This document shows positions 32,665 through 40,938 of a DNA stretch of 64,000 nucleotides, one piece after another. Position numbers and translations under genes: made by a program. The notes beneath the pieces are model-generated. The model was given only the letters and a program-made list of their open reading frames with translations, searched no databases and had not been told where the DNA came from. The DNA comes from an uncultured Mobilibacterium sp. Lineage in GTDB: Bacteria; Bacillota; Clostridia; Peptostreptococcales; Anaerovoracaceae. Location of the stretch: positions 418,766-482,765 of the forward strand of contig CAMYCF010000001.1 of assembly GCA_947254375.1 (NCBI GenBank), read 5' to 3'. Within the stretch, counting starts at the first letter, position 1. Each line of letters begins with the position of its first letter.

Positions 32665-33807
32665 ATGGCAAAATACTGTATCGGTACTTTTAATAAAATA
32701 TCTCCTCTCGGTCTCGATCGTTTCGGAGAAAATTACGAGTTCACGGAAGATCAGGAAAAGGCAAACGCTTTTATCGTCAGAAGCTATAAAATGCACGAGA
32801 TGGAATTTTCGCGCGAGCTTTTGGCTATCGGAAGAGCGGGCGCCGGCGTAAACAATATTCCTGTTGACAGATGCTCCGAAGAAGGCATCGTCGTTTTCAA
32901 TGCGCCGGGAGCAAATTCCAACGCGGTAAAAGAGCTTGTCCTCGCATCCATGATCATGGGCGCGCGCAACATCTACGAAGGTGTTACCTGGGCGAATACG
33001 CTCGAAGGCGACGTCGCAGCCGAAGTCGAGACGGGCAAAAAACAGTTCGCAGGCTCCGAGATCTTCGGTAAAACTCTCGGTATCGTCGGAATCGGCCAGA
33101 TCGGCTACAAAGTCGCTAACGCCGCTTATGCGCTCGGCATGAACATCGTCGGCATGTCCGCAGTCGTACACCCGGGCCTCAACGTTCCGTGCGAGATCTA
33201 CGACACGATCGAAGAGATGGCGCCTCAGTGCGACTACATCACGGTACACGTACCTTCGCTTCCTGAGACTAAGGGAATGATTAACAAAGAGCTCATCGCT
33301 TCGATGAAGGACGGCGTAGTTCTGATCAACTGCGCAAGACCTGACCTCATCGTCGAGGACGACATACTTGAAGCTGTCAAGAGCGGAAAGATCAAGAAGT
33401 ATATCACGGACCTTCCGAGCGAAAAGCTCATCCGTCAGGAAAACATCATCACGATCCCGCACCTCGGCGCATCGACATCGGAAGCCGAAGACAACTGCGC
33501 GGTAATGGTAGCGGAGCAGGTAAAAGACTTCTTCGAGAACGGAAACATCAAGAACTCCGTCAACTTCCCGCCTATCGAAGTCGAGCACATCCCGGGAACG
33601 AATAGGGTCAGCTTCCTCTTCCGCAACGAATCGAATGTTCGCGACTCGATAATGGCCCGCATCGACAAGGAGCAGATCGTAAAACTCGTCGGCAAGGAAG
33701 GCCGTTTCGGATACGGAGCTGCGATAGCGGTGCTCAAAGAAGATACGGATATCAAACCTCTGCTCGAGCTCGAAGGCGGCAGGATCCTCAGAGTCAGAGC
33801 CCTGTAA
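32665..33807 (+). CDS. serA: D-3-phosphoglycerate dehydrogenase
   Basis: The 380-aa NAD-dependent enzyme starts serine synthesis from 3-phosphoglycerate. The NAD-binding motif is G-I-V-G-I-G-Q-I-G near 138. The catalytic Arg is in I-N-C-A-R-P near 223 and the Glu/His pair in P-H-L-G-A-S near 271. A short C-terminal extension of about 60 residues follows the catalytic core, shorter than in E. coli SerA. A perfect AGGAGG precedes the ATG at 32665; an earlier frame start is not used. Divergent from serC. Confidence 0.95.
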   Translation: MAKYCIGTFNKISPLGLDRFGENYEFTEDQEKANAFIVRSYKMHEMEFSRELLAIGRAGAGVNNIPVDRCSEEGIVVFNAPGANSNAVKELVLASMIMGARNIYEGVTWANTLEGDVAAEVETGKKQFAGSEIFGKTLGIVGIGQIGYKVANAAYALGMNIVGMSAVVHPGLNVPCEIYDTIEEMAPQCDYITVHVPSLPETKGMINKELIASMKDGVVLINCARPDLIVEDDILEAVKSGKIKKYITDLPSEKLIRQENIITIPHLGASTSEAEDNCAVMVAEQVKDFFENGNIKNSVNFPPIEVEHIPGTNRVSFLFRNESNVRDSIMARIDKEQIVKLVGKEGRFGYGAAIAVLKEDTDIKPLLELEGGRILRVRAL

Positions 33808-33871
33808 AAGTTGCAGATGCCTCGGCCTTCGGCCGGTTCCGGCTGAAAGAAGCGACAGACAGAATAAAATA

Positions 33872-33905
33872 AACGCTCGGATGATCCAAAGTCCGAGCGT
33901 TTTCT
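33872..33905. terminator. Bidirectional terminator of serA and mscL
   Basis: AACGCTCGGA (33872-33881) pairs with TCCGAGCGTT (33892-33901). T-rich sequence follows on both strands. Confidence 0.85.
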
Positions 33906-33925
33906 TATTAAACGGCGCTGATCGA

Positions 33926-34339
33926 TCAGTTTTCCTTTTTATCCGCAAGAAGATCCCTGATCTCGGTAAGGAGCTTTACATCGGCAGCAGGCTCCGCAGG
34001 CGCTTCCTCCTCTTTCTTTTTGAACCTGTTGATAGCTTTTATGAAAATAAATATGACGAGCGATATCAGCAGGAAGTTGATGACGTTCTGTATGAACAGA
34101 CCGTAGTTCAGCGTCGCGGCAGGCGTCGTTGCGGTCGCTTCCCTGATCACGTACTTAAGCTCCGAGAAGTTGATGCCTCCGACTATTATGCCGATGACAG
34201 GCATCACGATGTCGTCGACGAGCGATTTTACGATCGCCGTAAAAGCCGCACCGATTATCATACCGACGGCTATGTCCATCACGTTCCCGCGTGAAATGAA
34301 TTCCTTGAATTCGCCTATGAAACCCTTTGTCTTCTCCAT
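33926..34339 (-). CDS. mscL: Large-conductance mechanosensitive channel
   Basis: The 137-aa protein protects against hypo-osmotic shock. It opens with G-F-I-G-E-F-K-E-F and has the first pore helix A-V-G-M-I-I-G-A-A-F-T-A-I-V. A second helix lies near 87-105, and the cytoplasmic helix has the K-K-K-E-E-E-A-P-A run. Length and order match the family. GGAGG precedes the ATG. Confidence 0.97.
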   Translation of the reverse strand: MEKTKGFIGEFKEFISRGNVMDIAVGMIIGAAFTAIVKSLVDDIVMPVIGIIVGGINFSELKYVIREATATTPAATLNYGLFIQNVINFLLISLVIFIFIKAINRFKKKEEEAPAEPAADVKLLTEIRDLLADKKEN

Positions 34340-34374
34340 AAAATTCCTCCGTTACCCTTTTGATTTAAATTTTT

Positions 34375-36423
34375 TTATTCCAGTTCCGGAAGATCCGTGC
34401 TCCCGGAATCGGTTATCAGTTCGATCGCGCTCCTCACCGTCGTCACCTTGACCTCGCGCGCGCCTTCGGCGAACTCGCCGTCAACGGTCCAGTCGACGGG
34501 ATCGACCATGGTTATCTTGACTTCCTTGGCACTGAAAAATTTTATCTGCTCCGTTTCCAGCGTGCCGTCGATGAGCGATTTTACGACGGCGTTCAGCTCG
34601 ATGAGATTTTCCGGCGATTTTATCAGAAGGACCTCGAGGAGTCCGTCATTCATGTCTATGTCGAACGAATCGAGCGACAGTATGCCCGCCAAAGATCTCG
34701 CGTTGCACACCGCTCCGAATATGTAGTCGCCCTCTATCTTCGTCTCGTTCGGCGTCCCCTCGTCCGCGACGAGCTTCATCAGTATCGGCTTTATGTTCAC
34801 GATGTTCTTTATCCCCTGGAGCACGTACGCCGTGTGGCCCATGATGTTCTTGATGTTCTGAGGGACGCTGTAGGATGTGCTCGTAAAAGCTCCGAACGAT
34901 GCGACGTACGAGAAATGCCTTCCGTTGAAGTTCCCTATGTCGAACGTTTTCGGCTTTCCGCTCACCACTACCGATACGGCATCCATGATGCCCTTCGGAA
35001 GTCCTATGCTCGCGGCAAAATCGTTCGTGCTTCCGGCCGGTATGTATCCGATCTTTCGTTTTATCCCGACATCCATGAGGCCTTCAATCACCTCGTTCAG
35101 CGTGCCGTCACCGCCCGCACAGACGACCAGGTCGAAATCGACGGCGTATTTCGCCGCAAAATGCCTTGCGTCTCCGCTCTTCGATGTGAACATCACGCTC
35201 GGTAAAAATCCGCCCTCCTCAAAAGCCTGGATTATCTCCGGCAGGAATTTTACCGCCTGCATCTGACCCGCCTTCGGGTTCAGGATGAATAAAAGTTTCT
35301 CGCGCCTGTGCGCCTTTCTGAATTTCTCCAACGCCAATTTTTCCGCCTTCCTTTTTACCGCTCTGTCCGACCACGTCTCTTTTTCGGCGGCCTCTTCTTT
35401 CTCATTGAAGTCCTTGATGAACTGCTTGCTCATCTTGGACGCTATGGTCTCCGTTTTACCATATTTATCTTCATCCAAAATAAAGAATTTTTTATAGTCT
35501 TCGCCGGAATCCTTATACTGCTTCTCGAAGTACTCGAACATCTTTTCCGGGGTGAGCCGTCCTTTTTCCATGACATCGTCCCACGCCTTGTTGAACATCA
35601 TCCCGATACAGAGTATCCAGGAGATGAGGTAGAACCAGAACATGAGCACGACGATGTTTGCGAACGAACCGTACAGTATGTTGTAATCGGCGATGTAGCC
35701 GATGTAAATCGCGTAGAAAACGGTCATGAGCATGACGCCCAGGCTCGCGATGATCGCGCCCGGTAGGACGGATACGAGCGGCACCCTTATCCTCGGCAGT
35801 ATGTAGTAGTTCACGAGCACCATCAGGAAGAACAGCGCTGCTGCGATAGGCACTTTCAGTATCAGAAGGTATCTCGCGAATGTGTAGGATTTTATCTGCG
35901 TGCTGAAGAAGTGGTCGCCGTAAACGAAGATGATGAGTGTAAAAGCGACGGCGACGATCGAAAGTATCGCGGTCGGTATTGCTTTTATCCTCTCCTGCCA
36001 AAAATGGAACCTGTAGTTCCCTTCCGTCAGCGTGTGGCTCGTCAGCCTCGCGAGCGAGAACTCCAAGCTCGAAGCCGCCCACAACGCCAGCACGATGAGT
36101 ACGACGTTGAGAACGCTTGCCGACGACGCCTTAAAAAGTCCCATGACAAAGCCGTTCACCTGAGTGTCCGTGTTTTCCTCGATCCATTTCTGGATGATGT
36201 CGAGAGAAAGATCGAAGATACCGAGGAGCTGCGTGAGTACGACAAGAGTCGGGATACTCGACATGAAGAAGAAGTACGCTATCTGAGCCGCGAATCCCGT
36301 GTAATATGTGTCGTCGAACTGCCTCCAGATGTGGAAGCCGATCTCGGCGAATTTCTTTTTGGTTAAGCGCACGCGTTTTTTGTCCGGTGCGTTTTTATCT
36401 TGAGCCTTTTTCTTTCTTCTCAC
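34375..36423 (-). CDS. Fusion: YihY/BrkB membrane protein with a diacylglycerol/lipid kinase
   Basis: Residues 25-290 are a YihY/UPF0761 integral membrane protein with about six helices and the segment A-A-Q-I-A-Y-F-F-F-M-S-S-I-P. After a charged linker (300-372), residues 376-680 form a DAGK/YegS-type lipid kinase: I-L-N-P-K-A-G near 380, the nucleotide motif C-A-G-G-D-G-T at 435-441 and I-P-A-G-S-T-N-D-F-A near 461. The catalytic region looks intact. Usually these are two proteins. The fusion suggests a kinase tethered at the membrane, acting on a lipid handled by the YihY part. It overlaps rdgB by 29 bp. Confidence 0.88.
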   Translation of the reverse strand: MRRKKKAQDKNAPDKKRVRLTKKKFAEIGFHIWRQFDDTYYTGFAAQIAYFFFMSSIPTLVVLTQLLGIFDLSLDIIQKWIEENTDTQVNGFVMGLFKASSASVLNVVLIVLALWAASSLEFSLARLTSHTLTEGNYRFHFWQERIKAIPTAILSIVAVAFTLIIFVYGDHFFSTQIKSYTFARYLLILKVPIAAALFFLMVLVNYYILPRIRVPLVSVLPGAIIASLGVMLMTVFYAIYIGYIADYNILYGSFANIVVLMFWFYLISWILCIGMMFNKAWDDVMEKGRLTPEKMFEYFEKQYKDSGEDYKKFFILDEDKYGKTETIASKMSKQFIKDFNEKEEAAEKETWSDRAVKRKAEKLALEKFRKAHRREKLLFILNPKAGQMQAVKFLPEIIQAFEEGGFLPSVMFTSKSGDARHFAAKYAVDFDLVVCAGGDGTLNEVIEGLMDVGIKRKIGYIPAGSTNDFAASIGLPKGIMDAVSVVVSGKPKTFDIGNFNGRHFSYVASFGAFTSTSYSVPQNIKNIMGHTAYVLQGIKNIVNIKPILMKLVADEGTPNETKIEGDYIFGAVCNARSLAGILSLDSFDIDMNDGLLEVLLIKSPENLIELNAVVKSLIDGTLETEQIKFFSAKEVKITMVDPVDWTVDGEFAEGAREVKVTTVRSAIELITDSGSTDLPELE

Positions 36424-37006
36424 CGATCTTTTCCTCGAGCTTAAACAAAGATTTTGCCCTGTGACTTATTTTATTCTTTTCTTCGGGAGCCATCTCGCCG
36501 AACGTTATATCGTATCCTTCGGGAATAAAAAGCGGGTCGTAGCCGAAGCCGTTCTCCCCTCTCATCTCAAAAGCGACCTTCCCCTCGCACTCGCCGCGCG
36601 CGACGATCTTCTCTCCATCCGGGAAAAGCATGGTTATGACCGAAACGAACCTGGCCGTCCTCTTCTCTTCCGGGACGTCCTTCAGAAGCGCGAGCAGTTT
36701 CACGTTGTTGTCGTGCGGCGTGCAGCCCGGCCCCGCAAAGCGTGCGGAATAAACGCCGGGATCTCCGCCTATCGCGTCGACCTCTATGCCGCTGTCGTCG
36801 GCTATCGTAGGCGCTCCCGCCACATCGAGTATCGCCTTCGCCTTTATATATGAATTTTCTTCGAAAGTTTCTCCCGTCTCCTCGACCTCGAATTTGTCGA
36901 TGCCCGCGTCATCGCGCGAAACGGTCTCCATCCCGAATTTTTCCAGTATCTCGCCTATCTCTCTTATCTTTCCCTTATTGCGGGAAGCCAATATCACTTT
37001 TTCCAA
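36395..37006 (-). CDS. rdgB: XTP/dITP diphosphatase (Ham1/RdgB)
   Basis: The 203-aa enzyme removes deaminated purine nucleotides. It starts V-I-L-A-S-R-N-K-G-K and has A-D-D-S-G-I-E-V-D-A near 68 and F-G-Y-D-P-L-F near 152. It uses TTG as start. Upstream, an extended -10 promoter lies at 37093-37101. The C-terminus is Lys/Glu-rich and overlaps the fusion gene, so the two are co-translated. Confidence 0.94.
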   Translation of the reverse strand: MEKVILASRNKGKIREIGEILEKFGMETVSRDDAGIDKFEVEETGETFEENSYIKAKAILDVAGAPTIADDSGIEVDAIGGDPGVYSARFAGPGCTPHDNNVKLLALLKDVPEEKRTARFVSVITMLFPDGEKIVARGECEGKVAFEMRGENGFGYDPLFIPEGYDITFGEMAPEEKNKISHRAKSLFKLEEKIGEKKEKGSR

Positions 37007-37092
37007 CGGTTTTCCGATCCTTTTCCCATGTGCGCATCCGGGCCTTCAGCGGTGCGGCTGCGCATTCAATGAACCCCTGTAAATACCCATAG

Positions 37093-37101
37093 ATTATACC
37101 A
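37093..37101 (-). promoter_or_regulatory. Extended -10 promoter of rdgB
   Basis: Minus strand TGG-TATAAT (37093-37101); the -35 region is poor. Confidence 0.55.
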
Positions 37102-37160
37102 TAAACGGGTATATGTTTGCACCATATGATATCCGCCGCTGAGCCTGTAAAAAAAAGTGC

Positions 37161-37189
37161 TTTACTATTTATAAAAAACATGCTATAAT
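37161..37189 (+). promoter_or_regulatory. Promoter of the short RNA upstream of the AEC transporter
   Basis: TTTACT (37161-37166), 17-bp spacer, TATAAT (37184-37189). Confidence 0.75.
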
Positions 37190-37195
37190 ATAAGT

Positions 37196-37267
37196 AATAA
37201 ATAATGATTTTTAGGGAGTGGCCCCTCGGCACGTTTGTGAGTTGAGGCTCGGCCGCCTTTTTTTATT
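37196..37267 (+). ncRNA. Candidate short structured RNA ending in a terminator
   Basis: From the promoter at 37161-37189 a transcript of about 70 nt would end at a T7 run (37258-37264). Its 3' part folds as GTGGCC-CCTC (37218-37227) paired with GAGG-bulge-GGCCGC (37244-37256). An inner GCAC-GTTT-GTGA hairpin sits on top. It precedes the AEC transporter ATG by about 85 bp. It could be an sRNA or a riboswitch/attenuator of that gene, although the gene also has its own -10. I do not recognise a known class. Confidence 0.5.
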
Positions 37268-37318
37268 TCATAAAACGGATGTTTAAGCCGCCCGGGACTG
37301 TCGGACCCACCGGCGCTG

Positions 37319-37327
37319 TGATATAAT
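37319..37327 (+). promoter_or_regulatory. Extended -10 element of the AEC transporter
   Basis: TGA-TATAAT (37319-37327), 24 nt before the ATG; no good -35. Confidence 0.5.
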
Positions 37328-37350
37328 TACCGTCGTTGAAAGGAGCGCAC

Positions 37351-38307
37351 ATGGGCCTCATAGTCGGAAAAGTTTCGGTAATATTCATATACATAGGTAT
37401 CGGTTTCGTCTGCAACAAATTCAACGTGCTGCCGCTCGAAGCCAACAAGCCTCTCATCGACCTGATGCTGACGGTCACGACGCCGGCGTTGATGGTGAGC
37501 TCGATAGTCACGCAGAAAGTCGGCGACGATACGATGAAAAACACTGTCATCGTCTTTCTTTTCGCCCTGCTTTTCTTCGCGCTGACGGCATTTTTATCGA
37601 GCCTTATCGCCGCAAAAGGCTTCCGCATGAATGACCCCACCGACGGGAACGTCCTCGCGGTCGCGATGACGAGCTGCAACTCCGGTTTTATCGGATTCCC
37701 GGTAACGAGATCGGTGTTCGGGCCGCTCGCCCTTTTTTACATGGTCGTCTCCAATATAACGCTCAACCTTTATCTTTTTATAATCGCCATAATACAGCTG
37801 AATTTCGGCACGAATAAAAAGAGCGCGAAATTTACTTTTCGCGCCCTGATAAAACCTTTTATGAACGTCGTGACTATAACTTCGGTCATCGCCGTTATCA
37901 TGCTTTTTGCCGGCATCACCCTGCCGAAGCCGGTCCTCGCCGTGAGCTCGTCGCTCGGAGAATGCTCGATCCCTCTCTCGATGATGGTCGTGGGCGTGCA
38001 GCTCGGCGAATCGGATATGAAGCACATTCTTTCGAACGCCCGCATGCTGGTAACGGATTTCGTAAAGCTCATAGCGTTTCCGGCGCTCTGCCTCGGGATC
38101 GTCATGCTGCTGCCGATAGACAACCTCGTAAAGCTGACGCTCGTCCTGTCGACGTGCTTCCCGACGGCCGTCCTCTCGGTCGCGATAGCGGAGAAAGAGG
38201 GGCGCAACGCCACGCTTATGGCGGAAGCCGTGGCATCGACGACGTTTTTCTCGATGTTCACGATGCCGGTGTGGATTCTCCTCATATCGAGGATGTTCCC
38301 GTTCTAA
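37351..38307 (+). CDS. AEC-family (auxin efflux carrier/malate permease) transporter
   Basis: The 318-aa membrane protein has about ten helices. It carries the AEC pattern F-N-V-L-P-L-E-A-N-K-P-L near 23 and the conserved N-S-G-F-I-G-F-P near the central gap. A second half-repeat follows. The ATG at 37351 has AAGGAG 5 bases upstream; a TTG 15 bp earlier lies within that site and is not used. Related proteins move malate or other organic anions. Substrate unknown. A short promoter-terminator unit precedes it. Confidence 0.9.
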   Translation: MGLIVGKVSVIFIYIGIGFVCNKFNVLPLEANKPLIDLMLTVTTPALMVSSIVTQKVGDDTMKNTVIVFLFALLFFALTAFLSSLIAAKGFRMNDPTDGNVLAVAMTSCNSGFIGFPVTRSVFGPLALFYMVVSNITLNLYLFIIAIIQLNFGTNKKSAKFTFRALIKPFMNVVTITSVIAVIMLFAGITLPKPVLAVSSSLGECSIPLSMMVVGVQLGESDMKHILSNARMLVTDFVKLIAFPALCLGIVMLLPIDNLVKLTLVLSTCFPTAVLSVAIAEKEGRNATLMAEAVASTTFFSMFTMPVWILLISRMFPF

Positions 38308-38375
38308 AAAGCATAGCAGCGCCAATCAAAAAGGAGCCCGCAGGGCACCGGTTTTTATGCCTTTTCGGTTTTTAT

Positions 38376-38398
38376 GCGGAGCCTATGGCTCCCGTTTT
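38376..38398 (+). terminator. Terminator of the AEC transporter gene
   Basis: GGAGCC (38378-38383) pairs with GGCTCC (38387-38392), followed by CGTTTTTA. It abuts the scfB stop on the other strand. Confidence 0.7.
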
Positions 38399-39780
38399 TA
38401 CACGGAGCCGCTCTCCCGTTCCTCTTCCGCGACCTTCATCATGATCGCACATTCGACCCTTTTCCTGTGAAGTTCGCACCCGAAATCGTACACCTTATTT
38501 ATATCTCCGTTCGAATGCATGTTGTTCGCAGCGCAGCCGCCCGCGCAGTACAGCTTCGCGAAACATTCGCCGCATTTATCCCTCGTATAGACGTTATTGT
38601 TGTTGCGAAAGCCTTCTATTATCTGCGGTTCGGTGATCCCGTTCCATATGTCCCCGACCTTGAATTCGTCGTCGCCTACGAATTGGTGGCACGGGTAAAG
38701 ATCGCCCGTCGGCGTCACGGCCAGGTATTCCGTCCCGACTCCGCAGCCCGCGACTCTCTTGTAGATGCAAGGTCCTCCTTCGAGATCGATCGTGTAGTGG
38801 TAAAAGCTAAAAGGCCTGCCTTCGTCTTCCCTTTTGAGCATTTCGACGGCCAGCTTCTCGTATTCCTCCTTCAGCTTCGGAAGGTCTTCCGCCGAAAGGG
38901 CATAATCGGTATCGGGCGCGCTCACGACCGGCTCGATGCTCGTCTCGCCGAAGCCCATGTCCGCCATAGCGATGACGTCGCTCGCAAAATCCTTGTTGTA
39001 CGCCGTATAAGTGCCGCGCATGTAGTACTGCTTTCCGTCACGCGAATCGGCGAGCCTCTTGAACTTTGAAGTCACGTCCTCGTACGAACCCGTCGACACC
39101 TTTGAGCGTCTCATCAGATCGTGGACCTCTTTCCTGCCGTCGCAGCTAAGGACGACATTGCTCATCTCCCTCTTCGTAAAATCGATCACATCGTCGTCGA
39201 TGAGGACCCCGTTCGTCGTCAGGGTAAAATTAAATTTTTTATCGTGCGTCTTCTCGAGCTCCCTGCCGTATTCGACGAGCTTTTTACAGACATCCCAATT
39301 CAGAAGCGGTTCTCCGCCGAAGAAGTCGACTTCGAGATGCTTCCTGTCGCCCGAGTTTTCCACGAGAAAATCGAGGGCCCTTTTACCGACCTCGAGCGGC
39401 ATGATACCTTTTTTGCCGCTGTACTCACCTTTTCCCGCAAAACAATACCTGCAGTCCATGTTGCAGCCGTGGGCCACATGAAGGCATATCGCCTTCAGAA
39501 CAGACTGTTTCATCTTGAGGTTAGGCGCTGCCGCCTCGTACGGATCGTCGGAAAAGAGTTGCCCCTCCGCAATGAGCTCCTCGATATCGGCAAAAATTTC
39601 CTTTATATCGACATCCGAAAGCTCAGCGTGCAACTTTTTGAGCTCCGCCGCGACCTCGTCCCTGCGGCCCGGATCGTAAAGCGAAATGGCATCGTAAGCC
39701 ACGTCGTCGACGCTGTGTACCGCCCCGCTGTTCTGATCTATCACTATGTTGTATCCGTTTAATTTGTATGCATGTACCAT
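38398..39780 (-). CDS. scfB: SCIFF peptide maturase, radical SAM (ScfB/CteB)
   Basis: The 460-aa enzyme has an N-terminal peptide-binding (RRE-like) region and the radical SAM core with G-C106-N-M-D-C110-R-Y-C113-F. The C-terminal SPASM/Twitch part has many Cys (C-G-V-G, C-H-Q-F, C-G-E-C, C-A-G-G-C). ScfB forms thioether bonds in the SCIFF peptide. It lies 48 bp downstream of the peptide gene on the same strand. A terminator between them explains higher peptide than enzyme expression. Confidence 0.95.
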   Translation of the reverse strand: MVHAYKLNGYNIVIDQNSGAVHSVDDVAYDAISLYDPGRRDEVAAELKKLHAELSDVDIKEIFADIEELIAEGQLFSDDPYEAAAPNLKMKQSVLKAICLHVAHGCNMDCRYCFAGKGEYSGKKGIMPLEVGKRALDFLVENSGDRKHLEVDFFGGEPLLNWDVCKKLVEYGRELEKTHDKKFNFTLTTNGVLIDDDVIDFTKREMSNVVLSCDGRKEVHDLMRRSKVSTGSYEDVTSKFKRLADSRDGKQYYMRGTYTAYNKDFASDVIAMADMGFGETSIEPVVSAPDTDYALSAEDLPKLKEEYEKLAVEMLKREDEGRPFSFYHYTIDLEGGPCIYKRVAGCGVGTEYLAVTPTGDLYPCHQFVGDDEFKVGDIWNGITEPQIIEGFRNNNNVYTRDKCGECFAKLYCAGGCAANNMHSNGDINKVYDFGCELHRKRVECAIMMKVAEEERESGSV

Positions 39781-39796
39781 CTCTGTTCCCCGGAAA

Positions 39797-39821
39797 TAAA
39801 AAAGCGCCGCCTCGGCAGCGC
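39797..39821 (-). terminator. Attenuating terminator between scfA and scfB
   Basis: GCGCCGCC (39804-39811) pairs with GGCAGCGC (39814-39821) allowing one G-T pair. The minus strand then has six T. Confidence 0.7.
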
Positions 39822-39828
39822 CCGTTTC

Positions 39829-39978
39829 CTATTTATCTTTGCATTGCTCGCAATGCTGATTGATAACGCTGCAAGAAGTCTTGCTTGCCGATTGGCATGA
39901 TGTCTGGCACTCGCCGCACCCGCCGTTTTTCTGCGTTTCCGTCAAATTTCTCGTTGCTATCGTCTTGATCCTTTTCAT
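39829..39978 (-). CDS. scfA: SCIFF peptide (six cysteines in about forty-five residues), variant
   Basis: The 49-aa peptide begins K-R-I-K-T-I and has C21-G-E-C24-Q-T-S-C28-Q-S-A-S32-K-T-S-C36-S37-V-I-N-Q-x-C43-E-x-C46. SCIFF peptides normally have Cys at 32 and Thr at 37, which the maturase joins by a thioether in CteA (as I recall). Both are Ser here. An extra Cys46 keeps the total at six. AAGGAGG is 5 bases before the ATG at 39978; a longer upstream frame is not used. Function of SCIFF is unknown in general. Confidence 0.92.
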   Translation of the reverse strand: MKRIKTIATRNLTETQKNGGCGECQTSCQSASKTSCSVINQHCEQCKDK

Positions 39979-40003
39979 TTCATCCTCCTTATCGTCCTTA
40001 TGA

Positions 40004-40032
40004 ATGATACCAAACGTATCGCCGCGTGTCAA
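40004..40032 (-). promoter_or_regulatory. Promoter of scfA
   Basis: Minus strand TTGACA (40027-40032), 17-bp spacer, TATCAT (40004-40009). Confidence 0.8.
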
Positions 40033-40083
40033 ATCCGCTTGCGGTCGCCGCGGTAAAAACATCTACGATCCCCTCGGTGAAAA

Positions 40084-40869
40084 TCACATCTCGTCCGGCT
40101 CTATCCTGTAGTAAAATACGGCTTCCGTCTTCATGCCGCGATTGACTATCCTTATCCTGTCGACCTTCATCGACTTGTCGGCCGGTTCCTCCACCTCGAT
40201 CGGTATCTGGACCGTTTCGCCGGATGCGATCTCATAGATCTCCTGCTGATCGTTCGCAGGCGGCAGATCCCACTCCTTCGTCTCAGGGTTGTACGACCTG
40301 TGTATGAACCTTATCACGCCTCTCGTCACATCGATGTGATATATGCACTTTCCTACCACCGTCGGGAGAAGGCACTCGCTCTGCTTCAGGCTCAGCTGTC
40401 CTCTCAGATTTACGATGCTCTCGGCCCTCTTATAAACCATTCCGCGGTAAGTCTCGGCCTGCTGTATCGTCTTTTCCTGCACTATCATGACGTTGCACGG
40501 TGCGTGGCGAAAAACGTACGACGCCGTCATTCCGATCGCGTTCTTGAGGTTCGGCTTGCTCGATTTCATCATCAGGATCAGGTCGGCTTCGACCTCAAGC
40601 GCCGTATCGACGATCACCGGGCCGGCCTTTCCTATCGCCGTCCTCTTCTCGACTTCGTATCTTTCAAGCTTTTCCGCATAACCGTCGAGCTCCGCCGAAA
40701 GCTTCTCGTGTATCTCTTTGCTCTGCTCATCGCTGACCGAACGACGGCTCTGCTCTTCGACTTTCAGCAGTATCACCTCGAAAACGCTCGGAGCGAACGA
40801 TTTCATCACCTCGTCTATCGCGAGGAGACTTCTCGGCGATCCGTCAACGGGTAAAAGGATCTTCTTCAT
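40084..40869 (-). CDS. Universal stress protein-like domain with a C-terminal extension
   Basis: The ATG at 40869 (GGAGGG 4 bases upstream) gives 261 aa. Residues 1-140 resemble UspA: K-K-I-L-L-P-V-D-G-S near the start, D-L-I-L-M-M and P-C-N-V-M-I-V at the end. The usual ATP-binding G-x2-G-x9-G-S/T is not clear (S-S-K-P...I-G-M-T), so nucleotide binding is doubtful. Residues 145-261 are beta-rich and I do not recognise them. The combination is uncommon. Confidence 0.75.
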   Translation of the reverse strand: MKKILLPVDGSPRSLLAIDEVMKSFAPSVFEVILLKVEEQSRRSVSDEQSKEIHEKLSAELDGYAEKLERYEVEKRTAIGKAGPVIVDTALEVEADLILMMKSSKPNLKNAIGMTASYVFRHAPCNVMIVQEKTIQQAETYRGMVYKRAESIVNLRGQLSLKQSECLLPTVVGKCIYHIDVTRGVIRFIHRSYNPETKEWDLPPANDQQEIYEIASGETVQIPIEVEEPADKSMKVDRIRIVNRGMKTEAVFYYRIEPDEM

Positions 40870-40938
40870 AAAGCCCTCCATAAAACTGAATCAACTTGAA
40901 GTTTATTATATAATCAAGCTTCCTAAAAATCAACGGCT

